From positions 53,077 to 117,076 of the forward strand of contig JAQBPN010000011.1 of the NCBI GenBank assembly GCA_028287505.1: a stretch of 64,000 nucleotides of DNA, in the 5' to 3' direction. This DNA is from Fibrobacterota bacterium (GTDB lineage Bacteria; Fibrobacterota; Fibrobacteria; UBA11236). Of this stretch, positions 40,571 through 48,818 are shown in pieces (position 1 is the first letter of the stretch; each line of letters begins with the position of its first letter). A program made the position numbers and the translations under genes. The notes below the pieces were generated by a model, which ran no database searches, was not told the DNA's origin, and saw only the letters and a list, made by a program, of their open reading frames with translations.

Positions 40571-41104
40571 TCAGTGCACCGATCCCCGGGGCTTCTTGGT
40601 GGGGAAAGGCACGACGTGAGGCTGGCTCAAGGCGTATTCCTCGAACTGCATTTCATAGTCGCTCCACTTTTCGAACGATTGCGTCTGGCCGTCGGCGGGC
40701 TTGCGGCCGGTGGAGATCATCTTCTGGAAATGGCGGCGCTTGTATTCGGTGCGGTGCATCTCGCAATACATGGGATAGATGTTATGGTCGGGATAGATGG
40801 TAAAGGTATAGTCGCGCTTGCACTCGGGGAGGGAGCAGCACATGGTCTTCTGTATCGGCTGGATTTCGTCCGGCTCGATGACGAGATTGCTGTCCTCGGG
40901 TTTGGGGGCTTCCTTGGGGACGAACCGCTCGGCGCGGCTCTTACGGGTCCGGTGGTCGATGCAATAGAGGGACGTAGGGGACCCCTCGAATTTTTTGTTG
41001 CACCCCGGATGCTTACAGGACCGGATTTCCTTGCGGACCCGGCTGCCGTTGTTCATTCCCTGGTTGAAGGTCCGACCTTCGAGTACATGCGCTTGCTTTT
41101 CCAT
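40571..41104 (-). CDS. Hypothetical Cys/His-rich protein (putative zinc ribbon)
   Basis: A 177-residue soluble protein with two Cys/His clusters: CKHPGCNKKF with SLYCIDH at about residues 30-51, and CCSLPECKRDY with MYCEMH at about 89-118. Each has the CxxxxC-x(n)-CxxH spacing of a small zinc site, so a tandem zinc-binding fold is likely. Basic residues around both clusters would suit nucleic-acid binding. The last 60 residues are low in Cys and probably extended. I do not recognise the family. It is a single-gene unit with its own terminator; a second in-frame ATG at 41056 is possible. Confidence 0.65.
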   Translation of the reverse strand: MEKQAHVLEGRTFNQGMNNGSRVRKEIRSCKHPGCNKKFEGSPTSLYCIDHRTRKSRAERFVPKEAPKPEDSNLVIEPDEIQPIQKTMCCSLPECKRDYTFTIYPDHNIYPMYCEMHRTEYKRRHFQKMISTGRKPADGQTQSFEKWSDYEMQFEEYALSQPHVVPFPTKKPRGSVH

Positions 41105-41292
41105 TGTTTGGTTCGCTCCCTACAACCATTATCGGTGCCGGCAGGCGAAACCTTTAGCGATGAAGTGATACTTAAAGCATTGAAAACACTTTGGTTTACA
41201 AAGAAACCCAATGGGTTTTTTGGGTTCGCCGTCAAGGGAAGGTAAGTTCCGGGATCGTCCCTTTGGTTAAGGCATCAAACAGGTAAAATTCC

Positions 41293-41298
41293 TATATT
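41293..41298 (+). promoter_or_regulatory. -10-like hexamer directly before algH/yqgE
   Basis: TATATT with its first T 12 nt before the ATG at 41305 and no Shine-Dalgarno between; consistent with leaderless transcription. A small AAACCC/GGGTTT hairpin with a T run lies about 80 nt upstream (41204-41221). Confidence 0.5.
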
Positions 41299-41304
41299 CC
41301 GCCT

Positions 41305-41877
41305 ATGGCTTCCGAACCCAGTCCCGGCACGGAGTTCAACCCCCTGGAACATATCGCCCGCTTGAAGCCGGGCGTGGTGCTGCTGGCGCGGGACATGTCG
41401 GATCCCAACTTCAACGCCACCGCCGTTCTCATCTGCCAACATGGGTCCGAGGGTTCCTACGGACTGGTCTTGAACCGGCCTTCCCACATGCCGTTGTCCG
41501 AAGTGTTCGACAAGCCTCCCGCCTGGGCGGGAGACGCCACGCGCAAGCAACGCATCTTTATCGGCGGGCCCGTGCAACCGGAGGAATTGCAAATCCTGCA
41601 GGTGACCACGGAACCGGTTCCAGGCTCGTTCCTGGTGGCTCCGGAAGTCTATCTCGGCGGCTATTGGGGCGACCTGAAAGACATCCTCAGTCTCGATCCC
41701 AAAACCATCCGCCTGTTCCTCGGCTATTCCGGATGGGGGGCGGAGCAGTTGGCCAAGGAAGTGCAGCTGCAGGCCTGGGAAGTGTGGAACGTGGATATCA
41801 AGAAGCTTCTCCTGGGCCCCGAGGATGCTTGGCTGGGAGGGATCGGGCAGATTAAGGGGTTTCTTTCGACTCTTTAA
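41305..41877 (+). CDS. UPF0301 family protein (YqgE/AlgH)
   Basis: A 190-residue YqgE/AlgH (DUF179) protein. The family pattern is clear: LKPGVVLLARDMSDPNFNAT, VLICQHGSEGSYGLVLNRP, RIFIGGPVQPEELQIL, LFLGYSGWGAEQLAKEV and AWEVWNVD. The biochemical role of the family is not settled; AlgH was first linked to alginate regulation in Pseudomonas. It stands alone between the Cys-rich gene and the gltBD operon, ahead of a repeat element. Confidence 0.93.
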   Translation: MASEPSPGTEFNPLEHIARLKPGVVLLARDMSDPNFNATAVLICQHGSEGSYGLVLNRPSHMPLSEVFDKPPAWAGDATRKQRIFIGGPVQPEELQILQVTTEPVPGSFLVAPEVYLGGYWGDLKDILSLDPKTIRLFLGYSGWGAEQLAKEVQLQAWEVWNVDIKKLLLGPEDAWLGGIGQIKGFLSTL

Positions 41878-41930
41878 GATCGCAATGAAAAATGGGTAGT
41901 GGGACTTGATGCAAAGCGCTCTGCAAGGAT

Positions 41931-42134
41931 GATCTCGTCGGGCGACCAGGCCGCCCTCCTGGGGCCGATGCTTCGCCCTTCGGCGTCGGGCGTCGGGCGT
42001 AAAATCCAAAAGCCTTCGGAAATTGGATTTTGCTTCCAATAACATGACCCAGCGATCTTTTTTTCTCTTTTCTTAACGCCCGACGCCTAGGCGCGTAGCA
42101 GCCGATGGCGGAGAGGCCGTACGCCCGACGAAAT
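41931..42134. repeat. Intergenic terminal-inverted-repeat element, copy C
   Basis: The left end, ATCTCGTCGGGCG (within 41931-41944), is repeated inverted at 42122-42134 with one mismatch. Inner CGTCGGGCG units and a 9-bp stem hairpin (AAAATCCAA / TTGGATTTT, 42001-42031) are present. It fills the first part of the 701-nt gap before gltB. Confidence 0.75.
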
Positions 42135-42498
42135 GCCCCTACAAAGCTCCCAAGCCTCCGATCTCGTAAATCTCCTTCGTGCAATCTTCCCCGCGGCTTG
42201 TCAAAAACTGCTCAAGTCCGCGCAATCCGTGACACTTGCGCAAAATCGCGCAGGGCGCGGCTCCGGTCCCCGCTCCTTGTTCCGCCCGCCCCGCCGTCAG
42301 GGAAAAAAAGGGTGACTATTTCGGAATTCTTCTTATTTTTCCCGATCAATGGCTGTCTCTCCCAGACCATCGCTTCCGGACCGAAAACGATCCGGAGGGC
42401 CCTGGATACACTCATGCGCAGGGCGCGTGAGTATCCGCGCAACGCACAGGTAAGGCATTCCCGGGAATCAAAACCCCTTGGCCTCCCTGGGCGGGAAG
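42135..42498. other. Upstream region of gltB
   Basis: No gene seen. It holds a TCCGGA-flanked inverted repeat (around 42376-42396) and a bulged stem formed by GGATAC...GTATCC (around 42403-42436), with no identified function. Confidence 0.35.
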
Positions 42499-42526
42499 TT
42501 GTGCGTGTTTGTGTACCTTGTATAAG
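42499..42526 (+). promoter_or_regulatory. Putative sigma-70 promoter of gltBD
   Basis: TTGTGC at 42499-42504 and TATAAG at 42521-42526 are separated by 16 bp. Transcription would start near 42533, about 45 nt before gltB. Confidence 0.55.
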
Positions 42527-42544
42527 TCCCTGCTTTTACAAGGT
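42515..42544. promoter_or_regulatory. Inverted repeat over the gltB -10 (candidate operator)
   Basis: ACCTTGTA at 42515-42522 and TACAAGGT at 42537-42544 are perfect 8-bp inverted repeats 14 bp apart. They span the -10 and the start point, a typical repressor position. Confidence 0.5.
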
Positions 42545-42578
42545 GTTGGAATCAATCGGTTAAGCTAGGAATAGAACC

Positions 42579-45500
42579 ATGAAGGCTCACGGATATCCGG
42601 AAAACGAAGGCTTGTACGACAGCACGTACGAGCATGACGCTTGCGGCGTAGGATTTGTCGTCCATATCAAGGGCAAGAAATCCCACGACATCGTGGCCAA
42701 AGGCATCCAGCTGCTCAACAATCTTGAGCATCGCGGAGCCTCCGGCGCGGAAAAGAATTCCGGCGACGGCGCCGGCATCATCACCCAGATTCCCCACGCC
42801 TTCTTCCTGAAGAAATGCAACGAGCTCGGCATCGCCCTGCCCCAGCCCGGGGAATACGGCGTCGGCCAGCTTTTCCTTCCCAAGGTCGAGGATCAGCGCA
42901 AGGAAGTCCAGAAGCTTTTCACGCGTTGCGTAGAAGACTCGGGACAGCAAATCCTGGGCTGGCGCGTGGTGGAAACGAACAACTCCCAACTGGGCGATTC
43001 GGTGAAGAGCACCGAGCCGGCCCATTATCAGGTCTTCATCAAGCGCGGCAAGAACGCCAAGGACCCGGAAGCCTTCGAACGCAAGCTGTATGTAATCCGC
43101 AAGTATGCGGAACGGATGATCCGGGACAGCAAAGAGCCGGGCAGCGATATGTTCTACGTCGGTTCGCTTTCGCACAAGACCATCGTCTATAAGGGCCTGT
43201 TCCTCTCGCCCCAGGTGATGACCTATTTCCCGGACCTGGCGGACGAAAGCTACGAGTCGGCCCTGGCCCTGGTCCATAGCCGCTTTTCCACCAATACCTT
43301 TCCCACCTGGCCCCTGGCCCATCCCTTCCGGTATATCGCCCACAACGGGGAAATCAACACCCTGCGCGGCAACGAAAACTGGATGAAGTCCCGCGAGTCC
43401 CTGCTCAAGTCCAAGCTGTTCAGCGCGGACGAGATCAAGAAGCTGCTGCCCATCATCGACGAAAAGGGCTCCGACTCCGCCAAGCTCGACAATGTGGTGG
43501 AGCTCCTGGTCATGTCCGGACGCAGCCTGCCGCATGTGATGATGATGCTCATTCCGGAAGCCTGGGAAAAGGATCCGGAGATGAGCGCGGAGAAAAAGGC
43601 GTTCTACGAATACCACGGCACCCTGATGGAACCCTGGGACGGCCCCGCTTCGGTCGCGTTCACGGATGGCCATATCATCGGCGCCACGCTCGACCGCAAC
43701 GGCCTGCGTCCCTCGCGCTATCAGCTGACCGATGACGACATCCTGGTGATGGCGTCGGAAGCCGGCGTCATCGAATTCGCTCCGGAAAAGATCAAGTTGA
43801 AAGGCCGCCTGCAACCCGGCCGCATGTTCGTGGTCTCCCTCGAGGAAGGCCGCATCATTCCGGACGAGGAAATCAAATTCAAGGTGGCCACGCGCAAGCC
43901 CTACGCCAAGTGGCTGGCCAAGAACAAGATCGAGATCGTCAACCTCAAGCCGCCCCGGGAGATCCGCCAGCCGGATCCGGATACGGTGTTGAAGCGCCAG
44001 AAGACCTTCGGCTACAGCCTGGAAGATCTGCGCATCCTCATGGCCCCCATGGTCAACAGCGGGGAAGAAGCCCTGGGTTCCATGGGCAACGACTCGCCCC
44101 TGGCCGTCCTGTCCGACAAGTCGCGCAACCTGTTCGACTATTTCCACCAGCTGTTCGCCCAGGTGACCAATCCCCCCATCGACAAGGATAGGGAAGAGAT
44201 GGTCATGTCCCTGACCTCCTTCGTGGGCAAGGAAGACAACCTGCTGGACGAGACCGACAAGCATTGCCGCGTCATCGAACTGCCCCAGCCGGTCCTGACC
44301 AACGACGATCTGGAGCGCTTGCGCTGGGTGGACAAGAACCATTTCCAGGCCCGCACCATTCCCATCGTCTTCAAGGCTTCCGCCGGCGAGAACCGCATGG
44401 CCAACGCCCTGGAGCGCATCCGCCGCCAGGCTTCCGAAGCCGTACAGGAAGGCTATAACGTCATCGTCCTTTCGGACAAGCCCATCGATTCCGATCACGC
44501 GGCCATCCCCTCGCTGTTGGCGGTGGCGGCCGTGCACCATCATCTCATCCGCGAGGGCACGCGCTCGCAATGCGGCATCATCATCGAGACGGGCGAGGCC
44601 CGCGAGGTGCATCACTTCGCCCTCCTGCTCGGATACGGCGCCAGCGCCATCAATCCGTACCTGGCCTTCGAGACCATCGAGGACATGCGCCGCCGGCGCC
44701 TGCTCAAGGACGGTCTGACGCCGGAAAAGGCCCAGTACCTGTTGATCAAGTCGGTCAACAAGGGCCTGCTCAAGGTCATCTCCAAGATGGGCATCTCCAC
44801 CATCCAGTCCTACATCGGCGCGCAGATTTTCGAGGCCGTCGGTTTGCACGCGGACGTGGTGGACGAATACTTCACCGGCACGGTTTCGCGCCTGGGCGGC
44901 ATCGATCTGGCCACCCTGGAAGAGGAAACCCTGCTGCGCCACCGCTTCGCCTATCCGGAAATGGTCGAGGACGAGACCACGGAACTGGAAGTGGGCGGCC
45001 AATACCAATGGCGGCAGCGCGGCGAGCGCCATCTTTTCAATCCGGACACCATCCATAAGCTGCAGAATTCGGCCCGCACCAACAATTACGGGACGTACAA
45101 GGAGTTCACCAAGCTGGTGGACGATCAGGCCAAGAACCTGTATACCATCCGCGGCCTGCTGGAGTTCAAGGACCTGAGCCCCATCCCGCTCGAGTACGTG
45201 GAATCGGAGGAATCCATCCTGAAGCGCTTCGCTTCGGGAGCCATGTCCTTCGGCTCCATCAGCTGGGAAGCCCATACCACTTTGGCCATCGCCATGAACC
45301 GCATCGGCGGCAAGAGCAATACCGGCGAGGGCGGGGAAGACCCCTCCCGCTACAAGCCGCTTCCCAACGGGGACAGCATGCGCTCCGCCATCAAGCAGGT
45401 GGCTTCCGGCCGGTTCGGCGTGACCTCGAATTACCTGGTCAACGCGGACGAGCTGCAGATCAAGATGGCCCAGGGCGCCAAGCCCGGCGAGGGCGGACAA

Positions 45501-47207
45501 TTGCCCGGTTGGAAGGTGGACAAGTTCATCGCCAAGACCCGGCACAGCACTCCGGGCGTGGGACTGATTTCCCCGCCGCCCCATCACGATATCTATTCCA
45601 TCGAGGATCTGGCCCAGCTGATCTACGATCTGAAGAACAGCAATGATCGCGCGCGCATCGCCGTCAAGCTCGTCGCCGAAGTGGGCGTGGGCACCGTGGC
45701 CGCGGGAGTGGCCAAGGCGCATTCCGACGTGATTCTGATCGCCGGGCATGACGGCGGAACGGGCGCTTCGCCGCTCACCTCCATCAAGCATGCCGGCCTC
45801 CCCTGGGAGCTGGGCCTGTCCGAAGCCCACCAGGTGCTCATCAAGAACGGCCTGCGCGGCCGCGTGGTCCTGCAGACGGACGGCCAGTTGCGCACCGGCC
45901 GGGACATCGCCATCGCCGCCCTGCTGGGCGCCGAGGAGTGGGGCGTCGCCACCGCCGGTCTTATCGTCCTTGGTTGCATCATGATGCGCAAGTGCCATCT
46001 GAACACCTGCCCGGTCGGGGTGGCCACCCAGGATCCGGATCTGCGCAAGCTGTTCAACGGCGAGGCGGATCATGTCGTCAATTACTACCGCTTCCTGGCC
46101 AGGGATCTGCGCGAGCACATGGCCATGCTGGGTTTCCGCACCGTCAACGAGATGGTGGGCCGCGTGGACAAGCTGGCGCCCAAGCGGGACGTGAAGCATT
46201 GGAAGGCCAAGCAATTGGATCTGTCCAAGCTGCTCTACAATATGGCCGATACCCACAAGGGTATCGGAACCTTCTGCTGCGAGCGCCAGGACCACGGCCT
46301 CGACAAGGCCCTGGACTGGAAGCTCATGGAAGCCGCCAAGCCGGCCCTGGAAAACGGCACCAAGGTGAAGGGCGAATTCCAGATCCGCAACGTGAACCGG
46401 ACCGTGGGAACCATCCTGTCCTCGAACATCTCCCGCCGCTACGGCGAGGATGCGCTGTTGGAAGACACCATCCACTTCAAGTTCAACGGATCCGCGGGCC
46501 AGAGCTTCTGCGCCTTCGGCGCCAAGGGCGTAACCTTCGAGTTGGAAGGCGAAGCCAACGATTATTTCGGCAAGGGGCTTTCGGGCGCCAAGCTCATCCT
46601 GTACCCGCCGCGCAAATCCAAGTTCGTGGCCAAGGACAATGTCATCATCGGCAACGTGTCTTTCTACGGCGCTACGGGCGGCGAGGCTTACGTGCTGGGC
46701 ATGGCCGGCGAACGCTTCTGCGTGCGCAACTCCGGCGCCAAGGTGGTGGTGGAGTCCTGCGGCGATCACGGAGCCGAGTACATGACCGGCGGCGTCGCCG
46801 TGGTGCTGGGCGAGATCGGCAAGAACTTCGCGGCCGGCATGAGCGGCGGCGTGGCCTATCTCTGGGATCCCCAGAGCAAGTCCGCGGCCCGCGTGAACAA
46901 GGAAATGGTCGACCTGGAAGAGATCACCGAGGCCGAAGAGTCCATCCGGCTCAAGGGTCTGATTGAGAGGCATTTCGAATACACGGGAAGCGCCACCGCC
47001 AAGGACATCCTTGCGGACTGGAAGAGCAGCGTGGGCAAGTTCATCAAGATCATGCCGCGCGATTACAAGCGCGCCATGAAGGATCTGGCGATGGAAACCT
47101 CGGCAGGGCAATCGGCCCCGACCGTGGGCGTGGGGGCTCCCGGAGCCTCCGGCGCCGTAGCCGAAGATTTGGCCGCGCCTGTGATCGCGCCGAAAGCGAA
47201 GGGGTAG
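42579..47207 (+). CDS. gltB: Glutamate synthase (NADPH) large subunit
   Basis: A full-length 1542-residue GOGAT alpha subunit. It forms two glutamates from glutamine and 2-oxoglutarate with the small subunit. The N-terminal class II glutaminase domain starts at Cys22 after a 21-residue propeptide (EHDACGVGFV). A central domain leads to the FMN-binding synthase domain (SFGSISWEAH; IAGHDGGTGASPLTS) and the 3Fe-4S cluster region CIMMRKCHLNTCPVG. The C-terminal beta-helix domain has GGEAYVLGMAGERFCVRNSG. A GGAA ribosome site lies 8-9 nt before the ATG. It is followed by gltD after 11 nt. The gene is GC-rich with strong codon bias, as expected for a highly expressed gene. Confidence 0.98.
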   Translation: MKAHGYPENEGLYDSTYEHDACGVGFVVHIKGKKSHDIVAKGIQLLNNLEHRGASGAEKNSGDGAGIITQIPHAFFLKKCNELGIALPQPGEYGVGQLFLPKVEDQRKEVQKLFTRCVEDSGQQILGWRVVETNNSQLGDSVKSTEPAHYQVFIKRGKNAKDPEAFERKLYVIRKYAERMIRDSKEPGSDMFYVGSLSHKTIVYKGLFLSPQVMTYFPDLADESYESALALVHSRFSTNTFPTWPLAHPFRYIAHNGEINTLRGNENWMKSRESLLKSKLFSADEIKKLLPIIDEKGSDSAKLDNVVELLVMSGRSLPHVMMMLIPEAWEKDPEMSAEKKAFYEYHGTLMEPWDGPASVAFTDGHIIGATLDRNGLRPSRYQLTDDDILVMASEAGVIEFAPEKIKLKGRLQPGRMFVVSLEEGRIIPDEEIKFKVATRKPYAKWLAKNKIEIVNLKPPREIRQPDPDTVLKRQKTFGYSLEDLRILMAPMVNSGEEALGSMGNDSPLAVLSDKSRNLFDYFHQLFAQVTNPPIDKDREEMVMSLTSFVGKEDNLLDETDKHCRVIELPQPVLTNDDLERLRWVDKNHFQARTIPIVFKASAGENRMANALERIRRQASEAVQEGYNVIVLSDKPIDSDHAAIPSLLAVAAVHHHLIREGTRSQCGIIIETGEAREVHHFALLLGYGASAINPYLAFETIEDMRRRRLLKDGLTPEKAQYLLIKSVNKGLLKVISKMGISTIQSYIGAQIFEAVGLHADVVDEYFTGTVSRLGGIDLATLEEETLLRHRFAYPEMVEDETTELEVGGQYQWRQRGERHLFNPDTIHKLQNSARTNNYGTYKEFTKLVDDQAKNLYTIRGLLEFKDLSPIPLEYVESEESILKRFASGAMSFGSISWEAHTTLAIAMNRIGGKSNTGEGGEDPSRYKPLPNGDSMRSAIKQVASGRFGVTSNYLVNADELQIKMAQGAKPGEGGQLPGWKVDKFIAKTRHSTPGVGLISPPPHHDIYSIEDLAQLIYDLKNSNDRARIAVKLVAEVGVGTVAAGVAKAHSDVILIAGHDGGTGASPLTSIKHAGLPWELGLSEAHQVLIKNGLRGRVVLQTDGQLRTGRDIAIAALLGAEEWGVATAGLIVLGCIMMRKCHLNTCPVGVATQDPDLRKLFNGEADHVVNYYRFLARDLREHMAMLGFRTVNEMVGRVDKLAPKRDVKHWKAKQLDLSKLLYNMADTHKGIGTFCCERQDHGLDKALDWKLMEAAKPALENGTKVKGEFQIRNVNRTVGTILSSNISRRYGEDALLEDTIHFKFNGSAGQSFCAFGAKGVTFELEGEANDYFGKGLSGAKLILYPPRKSKFVAKDNVIIGNVSFYGATGGEAYVLGMAGERFCVRNSGAKVVVESCGDHGAEYMTGGVAVVLGEIGKNFAAGMSGGVAYLWDPQSKSAARVNKEMVDLEEITEAEESIRLKGLIERHFEYTGSATAKDILADWKSSVGKFIKIMPRDYKRAMKDLAMETSAGQSAPTVGVGAPGASGAVAEDLAAPVIAPKAKG

Positions 47208-47218
47208 GAAGAACTAAG

Positions 47219-48685
47219 ATGGGCAAGATTACCGGTTTCAAGGAATTCGAACGCAAGACCCCCAAGTACCTGGCGGTCGACGAGCGCACCAAGAACTATC
47301 AGGAGTTCGTGGTGCAGATGTCCAAAGAGGAAGTCGAAACGCAAGGCGCGCGCTGCATGGATTGCGGCGTTCCCTTCTGCCATACCGGCTGCCCGCTCGG
47401 CAACATCATCCCGGACTTCAACGACCAGGTCTACAACGGCAAGTGGCAGGCCGCGCTGAAGACCCTGTTGTCCACCAACAATTTCCCCGAGTTCACCGGC
47501 CGCATCTGCCCCGCACCCTGCGAGTCTGCTTGCGTGCTGGGCATCAACAAGCCCCCGGTGACCATCAAGAACATCGAAGTCTCCATCATCGACTACGCCT
47601 ACGCGCAAGGTTGGATGGTGCCGCAACCCCCCGCCATCCGCTCCGAGAAGCGCGTGGCCGTGGTGGGATCCGGCCCCGCCGGACTCGCCGCCGCGGACCA
47701 GCTCAACAAGGCCGGCCATTCCGTGACCGTGTATGAGCGCGCCGACCGCATCGGCGGCCTGTTGCGCTACGGCATTCCGGACTTCAAGCTGGACAAGAAG
47801 CACGTGGCCCGCCGCGTGGAGATCATGGAGAAGGAAGGCGTCAAGTTCGTGACCAACGCCAACGTGGGCGTGAACGTCCCCGTCGCCGACCTCAAGCAGA
47901 ACTTCGACGCCATCGTGCTGGCGGGCGGATCCACCATCGCCCGGGACCTGCCCATCGCGGGCCGCGAGGCCAACGGCGTGCATTATGCCATGCATTTCCT
48001 GACCCAGAACAACAAGCGCGTCCAGGGCGATAAGATCCCCGAAGACGTGGCCCTCATGGCCACCGGCAAGCACGTGGTGGTCATCGGCGGCGGCGACACC
48101 GGATCGGATTGCGTGGGCACCTCCATCCGCCACGGAGCCGCTTCCGTCACCCAGATCGAATTGCTGCCCAAGCCCCCGGAAGCGCGCACGGCGGAAACCC
48201 CCTGGCCCACCCATCCGGGTCCGCGCATGCTCAGCACCTCCTCTTCCCAGGCGGAAGGCTGCAAGCGCGACTGGTCGGTGCAATCCAAGGAATTCGTCAA
48301 GGACGAAAAGGGCAACCTCAAGGGCATCAACTGCGTGCGCCTGGAATGGAAGGGCGGCAAGCCCGTCGAGATTTCCGGCAGCGAATTCTTCATGCAAGCG
48401 GACCTGGTCCTGCTCGCCATGGGCTTCCTCTTCCCGGATTCCAAGAGTTTCGTGGACGATTTGGGAGTGGAAAAGGACGAACGCGGCAATATCAAGGCGG
48501 ACTCCAAGTACCGCACCTCGGCCGAAGGCGTCTACGCCGCCGGCGATATGCGCCGCGGTCAGTCCCTGGTGGTGTGGGCCATTTCCGAAGGCCGCGAATG
48601 CGCGCGTTCGGTGGACGAGTTCCTGCAGGGGCAGCCTTCCCTGTTGCAGGCCAAGAACCGTTCCCTGACCGAAATAGGCGCTTAA
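47219..48685 (+). CDS. gltD: Glutamate synthase small subunit
   Basis: A 488-residue GOGAT beta subunit, which passes electrons from NADPH through FAD to the large subunit. The N-terminal Fe-S part has CMDCGVPFCHTGCPLGN and CPAPCESACV. The FAD site is VAVVGSGPAGLAAA and the NADPH site VVIGGGDTGSDCVG. The C-terminal signature GVYAAGDMRRGQSLVVWAI closes the FAD domain. A strong terminator follows at 48734. Confidence 0.98.
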   Translation: MGKITGFKEFERKTPKYLAVDERTKNYQEFVVQMSKEEVETQGARCMDCGVPFCHTGCPLGNIIPDFNDQVYNGKWQAALKTLLSTNNFPEFTGRICPAPCESACVLGINKPPVTIKNIEVSIIDYAYAQGWMVPQPPAIRSEKRVAVVGSGPAGLAAADQLNKAGHSVTVYERADRIGGLLRYGIPDFKLDKKHVARRVEIMEKEGVKFVTNANVGVNVPVADLKQNFDAIVLAGGSTIARDLPIAGREANGVHYAMHFLTQNNKRVQGDKIPEDVALMATGKHVVVIGGGDTGSDCVGTSIRHGAASVTQIELLPKPPEARTAETPWPTHPGPRMLSTSSSQAEGCKRDWSVQSKEFVKDEKGNLKGINCVRLEWKGGKPVEISGSEFFMQADLVLLAMGFLFPDSKSFVDDLGVEKDERGNIKADSKYRTSAEGVYAAGDMRRGQSLVVWAISEGRECARSVDEFLQGQPSLLQAKNRSLTEIGA

Positions 48686-48733
48686 GAAAGCGCGGGGCCT
48701 GGAAAAGCCCCTTCGCCGCTTGAAGAAAACCGG

Positions 48734-48761
48734 AATCCCCGCGGCAACGCGGGGATTTTTC
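48734..48761 (+). terminator. Rho-independent terminator of gltBD
   Basis: A 10-bp stem (48734-48743 with 48748-48757) closed by a GCAA tetraloop; T residues run from 48756 to 48760. Confidence 0.92.
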
Positions 48762-48818
48762 CGTTTCATCCCAAACCGGACCGGTTTGGTTCCTTTCCAA
48801 AATGGATTTTATTCTTAT

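Noticed and set aside
42552..47111. Open frame of about 1500 codons on the strand opposite gltB
   Set aside because: It is the antisense frame of a highly conserved GC-rich gene; its translation is Gly/His/Ala-rich without any domain, and gltB itself is certain.
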